A program made the position numbers and the translations under genes. Positions 23,249 to 32,013 of a DNA stretch of 64,000 nucleotides are shown one piece after another (position 1 is the first letter of the stretch; each line of letters begins with the position of its first letter). Source of the stretch: Streptomyces caniferus (GTDB taxonomy: Bacteria > Actinomycetota > Actinomycetes > Streptomycetales > Streptomycetaceae); contig NZ_BLIN01000005.1 of NCBI RefSeq assembly GCF_009811555.1, positions 496,001-560,000 on the forward strand, written 5' to 3'. The notes under the pieces are model-generated. The model made no database searches. It was not told the DNA's origin and saw only the letters and a list, made by a program, of their open reading frames with translations.

Positions 23249-24004
23249 CTACCCCTGGCCCGGACTTGGTCGATCGGTGTCGTTCGGGGTGGTGTCGGGT
23301 GTGGTGTGGAGGACTTCGCGGGCCTGTTCGGCGGCGCGGGTGATGCTTTCGCTGATGAAGTCGAGGAAGCGGGCGATGTTCTCCAGGCGGGCGGCGGCGG
23401 GGGTGTGGGAGCCGAGGACGGCGACTCCCCGGCGGGCGGTTTCGACGAGTTGGTCGTTGGCTCGGGCGCTGGCGATCGTCGCCTGGTAGAAGAGTTCATC
23501 GTCGACGACGTAGCGGTCGCGGCGGCGTTCGTCGCGTTCTCGGCGGACGAGGCTCTGGCTCTCCAGGAAGGCGATCGCTTTGGAGATGGACGCCGGGCTG
23601 ACCTGGAGGCGCTGGGCGAGTTGGGACGCGGTGAGGCTGCCCGCGTCGGTGGTGAACAGGCAGGTCAGCACCCGGGCCGTCATCTTGGTCAGGCCCGAGG
23701 ACATGAGGGCGGTCGTGAGCGTCTCCTCGTAGTCGGCCACGGCGGCGGCGTCGCGTCCGTGTGGCTGGGGGCCCGACTCCGGCCCTCGGGAGGAGGCGGG
23801 CCTGCGCCGGTGAGCGCGGCGTTCGGTGGCGCGGTGGGCCAAGTCGGCGCGGTAGGCGGTAGGGCCGCCGTTGCGCATCACCTCCCGCGTGATCGTCGAA
23901 GTCGGACGGTCGAGGCGTCGGGCGATCTCGGCGTAGGGGAGGCTGTCGGCCAGCCCCAGCGCGATCTGCCGGCGTTCCTGCTGGGTGAGCCTGCCTCCCG
24001 GCAT
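23249..24004 (-). CDS. MarR/GbsR-like regulator fused to an IS30-type HTH
   Basis: A 251-residue two-part regulator. Residues 1-45 (LTQQERRQIALGLADSLPYA, EIARRLDRPTSTITREVMRN) form the HTH_38 domain known from the start of IS30 transposases. After a basic linker, residues ~85-170 form a MarR/GbsR winged helix: MTARVLTCLFTTDAGSLTAS, QLAQRLQVSPASISKAIAFL, then the wing RRERDERRRDRYVV. A helical dimerisation tail follows. GAGGAG precedes the ATG at 24004. It is divergent from a DUF4097 gene; the shared 238-bp gap has three TTGCAATG-like sites that this regulator may bind. Confidence 0.8.
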   Translation of the reverse strand: MPGGRLTQQERRQIALGLADSLPYAEIARRLDRPTSTITREVMRNGGPTAYRADLAHRATERRAHRRRPASSRGPESGPQPHGRDAAAVADYEETLTTALMSSGLTKMTARVLTCLFTTDAGSLTASQLAQRLQVSPASISKAIAFLESQSLVRRERDERRRDRYVVDDELFYQATIASARANDQLVETARRGVAVLGSHTPAAARLENIARFLDFISESITRAAEQAREVLHTTPDTTPNDTDRPSPGQG

Positions 24005-24070
24005 CGCGGTCTCCTCGGTTTTCCTTCGTGGTGTTCCCTGACGCCTTCACCATAGCGTTCACATTCCACT

Positions 24071-24167
24071 CATTGCAATGATCGGGTAGATCGCCGTTGC
24101 GTTATCGACTAGACCATTGCAACAGATTCATAGCCTCTAGCTGCGCAAATGTCATTTCTGTGCAATG
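24071..24167. promoter_or_regulatory. Three TTGCAATG-like operator candidates in a divergent promoter
   Basis: The perfect palindrome CATTGCAATG lies at 24071-24080. Partial copies are CATTGCAA at 24115-24122 and TGCAATG at 24161-24167. They are spaced about 44-46 bp, close to four helical turns. The surrounding gap is much more AT-rich than the genes, as expected for promoters. I infer binding by the MarR-like regulator at 23249-24004. Confidence 0.45.
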
Positions 24168-24242
24168 AATACGTTGTCGAACTATGGAAAGCAACGTAGC
24201 GTTTCCGGCATCAGAAACAACGAACGATTACGGGAGAGCATG

Positions 24243-24908
24243 ATGCAGAAGTTCGACACCACCGCCCCGATCTCCGCCGTCCTGGACATCCCCGCCGGAC
24301 GCATCCAGCTCATCGCCGCCGACCGCGCGGACACCACCGTCGAGGTTCTGCCCGCCAACGCCGCCAAGAGCCGCGACGTCAAGACCGCCGAGCAGACCAC
24401 CGTCGCCTACGCGGACGGCGTCCTGCGGATCCACACCCCCGAGCCCAAGAACCAGCTCTTCGGCCCCTCCGGATCCCTGGAGGTCACCGTCCAACTGCCC
24501 GCCGGCTCCCACATCGAGGCCAAGACCGCCGGCTCCGAGCTCCGCGGCGTCGGCCGCCTTGGTGACGTCGCCTTCGAAGGCGCGTACCGCCAGATCAAGA
24601 TCGATGAGGCCGCGAGCGTCCGCCTCACTGCAATCGACGGCGACGTCGAGGTCGGCCGGCTCAACGGCCCCGCGGAGATCAGCACCGCAAGGGGCGACAT
24701 CCGGATCACCGAGGCCGTGCGTGGCACGGTCGCGCTCCGCACCCAGTCCGGCGACATTACGGTCGCCGCAGCCGCCGGCGTCTCCGCCACCCTGGACGCC
24801 GGCACCCACTACGGCCGCATCAGCAACACCCTCAAGAACGAGGGCACCGCGGAACTCGACATCCGCGCCACCACCTCCCACGGCGACATCACGGCCCGCA
24901 GCCTCTGA
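24243..24908 (+). CDS. DUF4097-family beta-repeat protein
   Basis: A 221-residue protein made of short repeating strands: RIQLIAADRADTTVEVLPA, SLEVTVQLPAGSHIEAKTAG, AIDGDVEVGRLNGPAEISTA, TQSGDITVAAAAGVSATL, THYGRISNTL and SHGDITARSL. This is the right-handed beta-repeat pattern of DUF4097/DUF4098 proteins. There is no signal peptide, so it is cytosolic. GGGAG precedes an ATGATG; I take the second ATG for its better spacing. It is divergent from, and probably controlled by, the MarR/IS30-HTH regulator. The molecular function of the family is unknown. Confidence 0.82.
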   Translation: MQKFDTTAPISAVLDIPAGRIQLIAADRADTTVEVLPANAAKSRDVKTAEQTTVAYADGVLRIHTPEPKNQLFGPSGSLEVTVQLPAGSHIEAKTAGSELRGVGRLGDVAFEGAYRQIKIDEAASVRLTAIDGDVEVGRLNGPAEISTARGDIRITEAVRGTVALRTQSGDITVAAAAGVSATLDAGTHYGRISNTLKNEGTAELDIRATTSHGDITARSL

Positions 24909-25033
24909 GAGGCAACGCCAGGCCTATCCGGCCGACCTCCACCGCGACCGAAAGCAAGCAGGGACGCCACCGACGGCGCGGTAGAGGACATCAGCCCCAC
25001 GTCGGGACGGGGGGCGCAGAGCGAAGGAGATTC

Positions 25034-26266
25034 ATGATGGGCAAGAGCAACAGTGGCTTCTCTGGGACAGGACTGCGCAGACTGCGCGAGGTGCTGGCAC
25101 GGCACGTCGACTCCGGGAAGATTCCCGGGCTTGTCGCCCTGGTCAGCCGGGGCGGTGAGACGCACGTCGAAACGATGGGGACGATGCGCCATGACGGTGG
25201 CGCCCCGATGCGCCGGGACACGATCTTCCGGATGGCCTCGACGTCCAAGCCGGTCGCGATGGCGGCGTCGATGGTCCTGCTCGACGAGTGCAAGCTGCGG
25301 CTGGACGACCCGGTGGAGCCGTGGCTGCCCGAACTCGCCGACCGTCGGGTGCTGAAGCGGATCGACGGCCCGCTGGACGACACCGTGCCGGCGCGGCGGC
25401 CGATCACCGTACGGGACCTGCTGACCTCCACGTTCGGGCTCGGAATGGATATGACGTCGCTGGGCACTCCGGTCATGAACGCGGTCTTCGAGCAGGGGCT
25501 CACGCCCGATCTGCCGGAGCCGATGCCCGAGCCGGACGAGTGGATGCGCCGCCTTGGCACGCTTCCGCTGATGCACCAGCCCGGAGAGCGCTGGCAGTAC
25601 CACCTCAGCAACGATCTACTCGGCGTGCTCGTCGCCAGGGTCTCGGGCCAGTCGTTCGAGACGTTCCTGCGTGAACGCGTCTTCGGCCCGCTGGGCATGA
25701 AGGACACCGGTTTCCACGTGCCCGCCGAGAAGATCGACCGGCTGCCGCCCCTGTACGCCCCCGACCCGCAGACCGGAGAGTTCATCGTGTGGGACGAGGC
25801 CGAGGGGGGACGCCACAGTCGGCCTCCGGCCTTCCAGGGCGGCGGTGGCGGACTGACCTCCACCGTCGACGACTACCACGCCTACTTCCGGATGTTGCTG
25901 CACGGCGGGATCTGCGGGAGTGAACGGATCCTGTCCCGGCCCGCGGTCCAGCTGATGACCACCAATCGCCTCACGCCCGAGCAACAGGCCGCCCGACACA
26001 CCGTGGCCACCGACAATGTGCACGTGTCCTTCGGCCAGGGGCAGCACGGCGGCTGGGGGTTCGGAATGGCGGTGCGCACCTACCGCGGCGACTACGCGCC
26101 CATCGGCCAGTTCGGCTGGGACGGCGGAGCCGGCACCTCGACCTACGCCGACCCCGCCAACCAGCTCACCGGAATCCTGCTCACCCAGGTCGGGATGTCC
26201 GTCCCGGATTCGGCCCGGCTGGTACACGACTTCTGGACCACGGTCTACCAGGCGATCGACGACTGA
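25034..26266 (+). CDS. Serine hydrolase, class C beta-lactamase/EstB family
   Basis: A 410-residue serine hydrolase without a signal peptide. The SxxK nucleophile motif STSK is at 69-72 in IFRMASTSKPVAMAASM. The Tyr motif lies in ERWQYHLSNDLLGVLVAR, and the third motif is replaced by GQFGWDGGAGTSTYADP, as in EstB-like esterases. Cytosolic members are usually esterases rather than beta-lactamases or DD-peptidases. AAGGAGA precedes the ATG at 25034. A strong terminator hairpin follows the stop, and a MarR gene converges on it. Confidence 0.87.
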   Translation: MMGKSNSGFSGTGLRRLREVLARHVDSGKIPGLVALVSRGGETHVETMGTMRHDGGAPMRRDTIFRMASTSKPVAMAASMVLLDECKLRLDDPVEPWLPELADRRVLKRIDGPLDDTVPARRPITVRDLLTSTFGLGMDMTSLGTPVMNAVFEQGLTPDLPEPMPEPDEWMRRLGTLPLMHQPGERWQYHLSNDLLGVLVARVSGQSFETFLRERVFGPLGMKDTGFHVPAEKIDRLPPLYAPDPQTGEFIVWDEAEGGRHSRPPAFQGGGGGLTSTVDDYHAYFRMLLHGGICGSERILSRPAVQLMTTNRLTPEQQAARHTVATDNVHVSFGQGQHGGWGFGMAVRTYRGDYAPIGQFGWDGGAGTSTYADPANQLTGILLTQVGMSVPDSARLVHDFWTTVYQAIDD

Positions 26267-26275
26267 CACCGACCC

Positions 26276-26295
26276 GGCGGGCCCGTAGGCCCGCC
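26276..26295. terminator. Terminator hairpin between convergent genes
   Basis: GGCGGGCC and GGCCCGCC form a perfect 8-bp stem with a CGTA loop. It lies just after the serine hydrolase stop (26266) and downstream of the convergent MarR gene, so it can serve both. There is no T-run, as is normal in Streptomyces. Confidence 0.65.
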
Positions 26296-26380
26296 CTCGA
26301 CGGCGCTTGATGGGATGGGAAGGCCGGGACCATGACGCCCGAGCCGTCGTTCCGGCCCACGGTCCGGACGCCCGGACGAC

Positions 26381-26866
26381 TCAGCGGCCGCCCGCCGGCT
26401 TCAGCTTGCGGCGGAGGAGCAGGTCGAGGCCGCCCGTGTGGACGGCGAGCGTCTGCAGGCTGCGCAGGAGCTGGTCCGTATCGGCCTCACCGAGCACGGT
26501 ACGGACCTCGTCACGGAATGCGCCGCGCGCGGCCCTGGCCTCGCTCACGACGTGGTGGCCCCGTTCGGTCAGTCCGACGAGGCGGGCTCTGGCGTCCTCG
26601 GGATCCGGGGTCCGCAGGACGTAGCCCAGGCCTTCCAGCTCCTTGACGGCCTTGGAGGCTCCCTGGCCGGTCATGCCGAGCAGTTCGGCGAGCCGGCCGA
26701 TGGTGAGGGGGCCGTCGAGCAAGTGCTGGAAGACATAGCCGTGGGAGCGCCGGACATCTCCGAACCCCGCCTCCTCCAGTTTCCGCCGCACGGCTTCGTC
26801 GGCGCCGGCGGACGCGGCAGTCAGCAAGAGGGACAGATCGGTCTCCACATCTGGCTTCACCGTCAT
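26381..26866 (-). CDS. MarR-family transcriptional regulator
   Basis: A 161-residue winged-helix regulator. Helices before the HTH are GFGDVRRSHGYVFQHLLDG. The HTH is LTIGRLAELLGMTGQGASKA with VKELEGLGYVLRTPD, and the wing DPEDARARLVGLTERGHHVV has the MarR Asp-x-Arg signature. A C-terminal dimer helix follows. It lies next to a frameshifted gene on the same strand, 75 bp downstream of that gene's stop, and converges on the serine hydrolase. Its target is unknown. Confidence 0.85.
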   Translation of the reverse strand: MTVKPDVETDLSLLLTAASAGADEAVRRKLEEAGFGDVRRSHGYVFQHLLDGPLTIGRLAELLGMTGQGASKAVKELEGLGYVLRTPDPEDARARLVGLTERGHHVVSEARAARGAFRDEVRTVLGEADTDQLLRSLQTLAVHTGGLDLLLRRKLKPAGGR

Positions 26867-26941
26867 ATGCTAAACCCTGGTTGCGTAATGGTGGACGCGT
26901 GAGGGCGGAGTGCGGGGAACACGCGGAGCGCGCGATGCCGT

Positions 26942-27294
26942 TCATGCCTGGTGACCGACGGGCGGTATGTGATCTGGGCTTGAGCGGAGACCGGAGCCGT
27001 CGGCGGACGTGGTGGGAGCGAAGTGCAGCAGCTCCCAGAGTGTCCGGGCCCGGAGTGTCTCGGTGTGGTCAGGTCCGCTGCGGCGCACGGACACCGCTCC
27101 CATGAAGCGGTGGTACGCACCGGCCGTTCCGAAGTCGAGGAGGAAGGCGTCCTGCTCGTACTGAAAGGCGATGTCGTAGGTGTGGGAGCCGTCGGCCACG
27201 CGGTACTCGAGACGGGACCCGACCGGAACATGACGCCGGGTGTCAGGTTCAGCCGCTCGTAGTGCTCCGGCTGATCGCCTATCCGTGCGTGCAT
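26942..27294 (-). pseudogene. Frameshifted hypothetical gene
   Basis: ATG 27294, preceded by AGAGGAA, opens MHARIGDQPEHYERLNLTPG. Near 27220 the sensible protein continues in another frame as VGSRLEYRVADGSHTYDIAF, QYEQDAFLLDFGTAGAYHRF and LRARTLWELLHFAP to the TGA at 26942. Joining the two frames gives about 115 residues. The frame change is either a true indel or an assembly error. The family is not recognised. Confidence 0.55.
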
Positions 27295-27383
27295 GGGGTT
27301 CCTCTGCTTCGGTGAAAGTGCTCTACGATCCGGCGTCACGGCCGGCCAAGTGTGCTGTAGGTGCCCGGGAGTTACGCAGTGGG

Positions 27384-28466
27384 TCAGCAGTCGCGGACCG
27401 GATGGTCGTGGGTGAGCGCGCAGGCCAATCGCGTCCCCTCAGCAGGTCCGTACGAGGCGGTCAGAGCGTCCTGGAAGCCCTTCCACTGGCCCCGGGTGCT
27501 GTCGATGGCCACCGTGACGGCCGCCCCGAAGTTGCCGGCCACCTGGCCACGCGAGGTGGTGGGAGCGGTCGCGGCGCCCGTTGCCGCGTCGATGAGGCCG
27601 GTGTCCTTGTTGAGGGTCTCGTGGGTGAGACGGCCGGCGCACCCTCCCGGCCACACGGAGAAGCACCCCGTGGTGAGTGAGGCCGGCACGGTCGAGAGCG
27701 CGGCGGGCGCGGCGAGGTTCAGGAAGGGCGCCGGAACGGTGCGTGCCAGCCCCGGCGGGTTGTGCGGTCCGGTGCGCCGGCTCGGGTCCGCGCGGTCGGT
27801 CCAGTTGCTGTGGGAGTAGAAGTCCTGGGTTCCGTGCAGAGCGCGGCCGAAGCCCTCCAGGGCGTCGCACTTGGCCCGTCCGGGCACGCCGAGTGCGAAG
27901 GTGCAGTCGGGTGCGAGACCCACCTCGTCCGCGGCCACGACGCCTGCCCGCACCATCTCCGCGGCTCGGGTGACGCCGCGCGAGAAGTCCGCCTTGAGGT
28001 GGTTCACGCATCGCCCCAGCGTCACGGTGGCCGCGGTGCGGCCCTGCGGATAGCCGGCGACGGCCAGGAAGTCCGCGTCGTCGCAGTGCGCCGACGCATC
28101 GAAGATCTCGTCGACATCGGGAACGCCCACCGCTCCGAACGTGCCTGATTTTCCCGCGAGTTGATCGAGCGAGTGGGGCTGGAAGCAGTCATTTCCGGTC
28201 CGCTGGGGTGTGCAGGACAGTGCCGCCCGGGTGATCCGCTCGTGTTCGGCATGCTGTCCGAAGCCGTTCACGGTGCCGAAGCCGTACGGGGGCGGGGGCG
28301 CTGCCGGCGGGGCCGGGTCCGCAGCTACCGGCGGGGCCACGTCCGGTGCTGCCGGGGTGGCCGCCCACGCGGCCGAACCGCTTCCGGGGGACGCCACGGT
28401 GACGCAGGCCGTGAGCAGACAGAGCAGGGTCCAGCCGGTCGTCTTCGTGCGCGGCGCAGCCGCCAT
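27384..28466 (-). CDS. Secreted CinY-like protein (S1-P1 nuclease/phospholipase C-like fold)
   Basis: A 360-residue exported protein. The signal peptide TGWTLLCLLTACVTVASPG is followed by a Pro/Ala-rich linker. The mature domain has HAEHERITRAALSC, DDADFLAVAGYPQG, CVNHLKADFSRG and LHGTQDFYSHSNWTDRADP. The last resembles the metal-binding HxxxDFYxHSNW of zinc-dependent phospholipase C and S1-P1 nucleases. The protein matches CinY of the cinnamycin cluster in outline. CAGGAG lies before the ATG at 28466. It is divergent from the class III synthetase 850 bp away. Its role in lanthipeptide clusters is unknown, and it also occurs elsewhere in Streptomyces. Confidence 0.75.
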   Translation of the reverse strand: MAAAPRTKTTGWTLLCLLTACVTVASPGSGSAAWAATPAAPDVAPPVAADPAPPAAPPPPYGFGTVNGFGQHAEHERITRAALSCTPQRTGNDCFQPHSLDQLAGKSGTFGAVGVPDVDEIFDASAHCDDADFLAVAGYPQGRTAATVTLGRCVNHLKADFSRGVTRAAEMVRAGVVAADEVGLAPDCTFALGVPGRAKCDALEGFGRALHGTQDFYSHSNWTDRADPSRRTGPHNPPGLARTVPAPFLNLAAPAALSTVPASLTTGCFSVWPGGCAGRLTHETLNKDTGLIDAATGAATAPTTSRGQVAGNFGAAVTVAIDSTRGQWKGFQDALTASYGPAEGTRLACALTHDHPVRDC

Positions 28467-28849
28467 GGTGACACTCCTGGGATGGTGTGAGGCACAGATG
28501 GAGGGGCGGGATGCCCTGCATTCCGTGCACGGATTGTCTGGCCGGCCCGACTGGGCTGCGACGAGGTGAGGGGGCTCCTGTCGCCCTCACTCGGCTCGGC
28601 GGGCATGACCGCGTGGCGCCAGGTGCCGTCGATCCCGCCCCTGCCGGGTGTGCACCCGGCCGCGAGCCGGTGTGACGTCCGGGGAGAAGACGGTGCCGGG
28701 CGGTGCCGGAGAAGGCCGGGCGGACCTCACCTGACGCTCCTTCGCTGCCTGCCTGTCGTGCCGCTGCGGACGGCTCACCGAGCATGCCGACGGGCGCGGG
28801 GCCCGGGCTCGTCCGCTCCCCAGCCTGATGCCTTCCGGACTCCCGCACC

Positions 28850-28866
28850 TGAGTAGCCGTTGCTCA
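28850..28866. promoter_or_regulatory. Palindrome site A, TGAGTAGCCGTTGCTCA
   Basis: A 17-bp dyad. Its reverse complement, TGAGCAACGGCTACTCA, is identical to site C at 37435-37451. It lies between the CinY-like gene and LanKC, overlapping no supported gene. It belongs to a set of similar sites at 29198, 37435, 46921, 47791 and 49786. Confidence 0.5.
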
Positions 28867-28973
28867 TCCGGCGCCGGTGCCACTGCCGGCGCGGGCAGGG
28901 CACGCCCCGTCCGGCGGGGCAGAGATCGGCTCCGCCCTCCGCCCTCCGCCCGGGCCCCGAGGACCGCCGTCTC

Positions 28974-29165
28974 CGACGCAGCGAACGCCAAGGGCAGGTT
29001 GAGCATCGATCCGACCCGCACCTCAAGACCTGGCCGTCGTGCCCGGGCCACTGCCGCCATGCCTGGCGACAGGGCGACACCCATCACCGGTACGCCGAGA
29101 TCGGCCAGGAAGCATGCCAGCTGGGCAGGACCGCACCCCACATCTGACAGGCAGCCGGCCGGACA
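28974..29165 (-). pseudogene. SAM-dependent methyltransferase remnant (motif I region)
   Basis: The minus strand reads LSDVGCGPAQLACFLADLG, then VPVMGVALSPGMAAVARARR and LEVRVGSMLNLPLAFA. That is motif I to post-I of a class I methyltransferase, whose usual form is DVGCGPGxxxxxLADLGxxVxGVDLSPGM. The acidic residue of post-I is replaced by Ala, and both ends are missing. Confidence 0.6.
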
Positions 29166-29197
29166 GGCGACTCGCCCGAAGCGCGGGAGAACAGGCT

Positions 29198-29214
29198 TGA
29201 GTGAAGATTACTCA
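29198..29214. promoter_or_regulatory. Palindrome site B upstream of LanKC, TGAGTGAAGATTACTCA
   Basis: TGAGT and ACTCA arms are separated by 7 bp, 101 bp before the LanKC start, in AT-richer sequence. It has the same outer arms and 17-bp length as sites A, C and E and is well placed for an activator. Confidence 0.45.
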
Positions 29215-29314
29215 GCCACCCCTACACGCCTCGTGAAAATCTCATTTCAGCGAGAGGGACGCCGAAAGGAACCCCGCCTCGGACCCGAGGAACGACAATC
29301 TCAAGGAGGCGAAA

Positions 29315-31927
29315 GTGGACGAGTTGGCCCATGCCCTGGGGGACGGAATATTTTACGTCCCGGCCGGCACGCCGAACCACCGCGGAACCTCCTACGTTCC
29401 TGAAGGAATGCCTGCCGACTGGCGCGTCTCACGCTCCGGTATGTGGCATCAGTGGCGGCCGGAGTCCGGTCCCGCAATAGCCGACCAGGGCTGGAAGGTA
29501 CACGTCAGCGCTCAAATGCAGCGCGCGTCCCACGTGCTCGACACGGTGGCCCGCATCTGCACCCAGCAAGGCGTCGTCTTCAAGCACCTCGCCTCTTCTT
29601 TCGACTTCCTCATGATGCACCACAAGCACGCCTCCCGGATCCAGTCCGGGAAGTTCATTGCCGCCTATCCCGCGGATTCGGTGGCGGCCCTGAAGCTGAT
29701 GCGTGCCCTTGCCGCGGCCTTGGCCGGCGAGAAGGGCCCCTACATCCTGACGGATCGTCCCTTCGAGGGTTCGGAGTGCGTGTTCTACCGCTACGGCGCC
29801 TTCAAGGACACGGGGCACGTCCTGCCGGACGGATCGTTCTTCTCCACGGTGAAGGATGCCTCCGGCCGCGAAATACCGGACGACCGGCGCATCGGTGCCG
29901 GTCCCCCTCCCGGGATAACGGACCCGTTCCGCACGCCGGCGAAGAATTCCCCCGCACGTCTCGGTGCCGTCACGGTCGGTGGATACACCATCGAGCGCGT
30001 GGTGCGGTTCAGCAACAGCGGGGGGACCTATCGGGCCGTCGAGCAAACGACAGGCCGGACCGTCTTCCTCAAAGAAGCCAGGCCGCACAGTGGCCTGGTG
30101 AGCCCGCACAGCGACGCTCAACAGCGGCTGCACGGTGAACGTCGTGCCCTGGAGCAACTGCACCGAATATGCCCGGGACTGTGCCCCGAGCCGATCGACT
30201 TCTTCACCGAAGGGGGCCATTGCTTCCTGGTGTCGGAGTTCGTCGCGGGAAAGCCCTTGCACTCCTGGGTGGTCGAGCACAATCCCGTCATCAACAGCAG
30301 GGCCGAGAAGGAAGACTTCACCAGATACTTCGCCGTGTGCAAGCAGTTGCTCGGCGCTCTACGGGCCCAGATACAGGAATTGCACGATGTGGGGTACGCC
30401 TTCATCGACCTCGGCCCCGACAACGTCATGGTCACCGCCGACGGCACACCCCGGCTCGTCGACTTCGAGACCGTCGGCCTGGTACAGGACCGGCCGACGG
30501 CTGTGGGAGCTCCTGGCTTCTTCGACCCCGAACTGGCCGAGCAGCGGCCCCTGGAGCAGGACGAGCACGCGTTGGCGTCCATCGCCTTGTATCTGCTGGC
30601 CCCGGTGAATGTCACCGCGGACCGCAACCCCGCCGTGCTCGGCCATCTGCGGTTCCTGCTGGAGCAGGTGAGCCCGCTCCCTCCCGCACTGTGGGCTGCC
30701 GCGACGCGCCGGTCCGCCCCCTTGCTGATAGCCACCGCGGAACCACCCGTCGCGGCGGAGAGCGTGTGCGCGGAGCCGCGCACACATCTGGAGAAACTCA
30801 GACGCGACCTCATCAAGGGCATCCTCGCGACGGCCGATCCCGGCGGTACGGGGCCTCTCTTTCCCACGGTTCCGGAAGGGTTCGCCTCCAACACCCTCTC
30901 GGTACAGCACGGAGCGGCCGGCGTTCTGCACGCCTTGGCCCACGCCGACGTGCCCGTGCCGGAATCCGTACGAAAGCGCTTCCTGCGGGACGCGTTCCGG
31001 CAGCGGGACGCCTTGCCTCCCGGTCTCTTCAGCGGCCTCGCCGGCATCAGCTGGGTGCTGACCGAAACAGGGCACCTCGAAGAGGCCGCACAACTCCTCG
31101 ATACCGCCACCCGGCATCCGGTGCTCGATGACTGCGTGGACTTGGCGCACGGTGCGGCCGGTGTGGCGATGGCTCACCTGCGATTCCACGTCAGCACGGG
31201 TGAATTCCGGCACCTCGACCGTGCGCAGGCTCTGCTGGACGGGATCGGAGCCGAGGGCGAGTCCATCGGGCTGGCCGTCGGTGCCTCCGGTGTGGCGATG
31301 GCGCATTACTACCTGGGGGCGTTGACCGGTGATACGGCCACGTTGGCCAAGGGGAGAGGATTCCTCGAAACCGACCGGCGGCGCGGCGTTCTCGACCACG
31401 GTGGACTGCTGTTCCCCGTGTCGTCGAAGGACCGCCGGCTGATGCCCTACCTGTGGAGCGGAAGCGCAGGCATCGGGCTCGTGGCCAACCGGTATCTGTC
31501 CCGGGAGACCCCTGATCTGAAGCTGTTGGCCCAGGGCACGCAACAGGCGGCCAGGTGTCTGTTCACCCGCTACGGCGGCTTGTTCCAGGGCCTTTCCGGC
31601 CTGGGTGCCTATTGGGCGGATACGGCTCTTTGGAGCACGACGGACGAGGCAAGGCAGCAAGCCCTGGACATCGCCACGCGTCTGTTCCTCCACACGGTGC
31701 CCACTCCGGACGGCACCTATCTGCACGGCGGGCCCGGACTGCGCCTGAGCTGCGACCTCGGCAGCGGATCGGCCGGCGTCCTGCTCTTTCTCCATCAGCT
31801 GCTGCACGGAAAGCCCGACGCGTTGTTCACCCTCGACGCATTCGTCGGAACTCCCTCCGGTGCCGGCGCTGATGCTCACGAGGAAGCCCCCGTCCTTCCA
31901 CCGGATATGGCGAGCGACGCTCTCTGA
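29315..31927 (+). CDS. lanKC: Class III lanthionine synthetase LanKC
   Basis: An 870-residue trifunctional enzyme that phosphorylates Ser/Thr of a precursor, eliminates phosphate and closes (methyl)lanthionine or labionin rings. The N-terminal lyase region (~1-220) starts FYVPAGTPNHRGTSYVPEG. The kinase domain (~225-470) has Lys253 in VFLKEARPH, Asp365 and Asn370 in FIDLGPDNVMV, and DFE at 383-385. The cyclase-like C-terminus (~510-850) has LSVQHGAAGVLHALAH, LAHGAAGVAMAHLRF and YLHGGPGLRLSCDLGSGSAG, and I see no Cys-Cys-His zinc triad, as in class III enzymes. GTG start 5 bp after AAGGAGG. The precursor gene begins 86 bp downstream. Confidence 0.93.
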   Translation: MDELAHALGDGIFYVPAGTPNHRGTSYVPEGMPADWRVSRSGMWHQWRPESGPAIADQGWKVHVSAQMQRASHVLDTVARICTQQGVVFKHLASSFDFLMMHHKHASRIQSGKFIAAYPADSVAALKLMRALAAALAGEKGPYILTDRPFEGSECVFYRYGAFKDTGHVLPDGSFFSTVKDASGREIPDDRRIGAGPPPGITDPFRTPAKNSPARLGAVTVGGYTIERVVRFSNSGGTYRAVEQTTGRTVFLKEARPHSGLVSPHSDAQQRLHGERRALEQLHRICPGLCPEPIDFFTEGGHCFLVSEFVAGKPLHSWVVEHNPVINSRAEKEDFTRYFAVCKQLLGALRAQIQELHDVGYAFIDLGPDNVMVTADGTPRLVDFETVGLVQDRPTAVGAPGFFDPELAEQRPLEQDEHALASIALYLLAPVNVTADRNPAVLGHLRFLLEQVSPLPPALWAAATRRSAPLLIATAEPPVAAESVCAEPRTHLEKLRRDLIKGILATADPGGTGPLFPTVPEGFASNTLSVQHGAAGVLHALAHADVPVPESVRKRFLRDAFRQRDALPPGLFSGLAGISWVLTETGHLEEAAQLLDTATRHPVLDDCVDLAHGAAGVAMAHLRFHVSTGEFRHLDRAQALLDGIGAEGESIGLAVGASGVAMAHYYLGALTGDTATLAKGRGFLETDRRRGVLDHGGLLFPVSSKDRRLMPYLWSGSAGIGLVANRYLSRETPDLKLLAQGTQQAARCLFTRYGGLFQGLSGLGAYWADTALWSTTDEARQQALDIATRLFLHTVPTPDGTYLHGGPGLRLSCDLGSGSAGVLLFLHQLLHGKPDALFTLDAFVGTPSGAGADAHEEAPVLPPDMASDAL

Positions 31928-32013
31928 CTCGCAGCCCCAAGACTTCCTGAGGAGAGATCTTCGGGAGGGCGGCCGAACACGGCCGTCAACATAAAAAAGA
32001 AAAGGAAATCGCA

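Larger units (their letters stand above)
28467..29314. other. Divergent intergenic region upstream of the lanthipeptide operon
   Basis: These 848 bp hold no intact gene. They contain a methyltransferase remnant (minus strand, 28974-29165) and two 17-bp TGAG...CTCA palindromes (28850 and 29198), listed separately. The LanKC ribosome-binding site AAGGAGG lies at 29303-29309. Confidence 0.5.
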
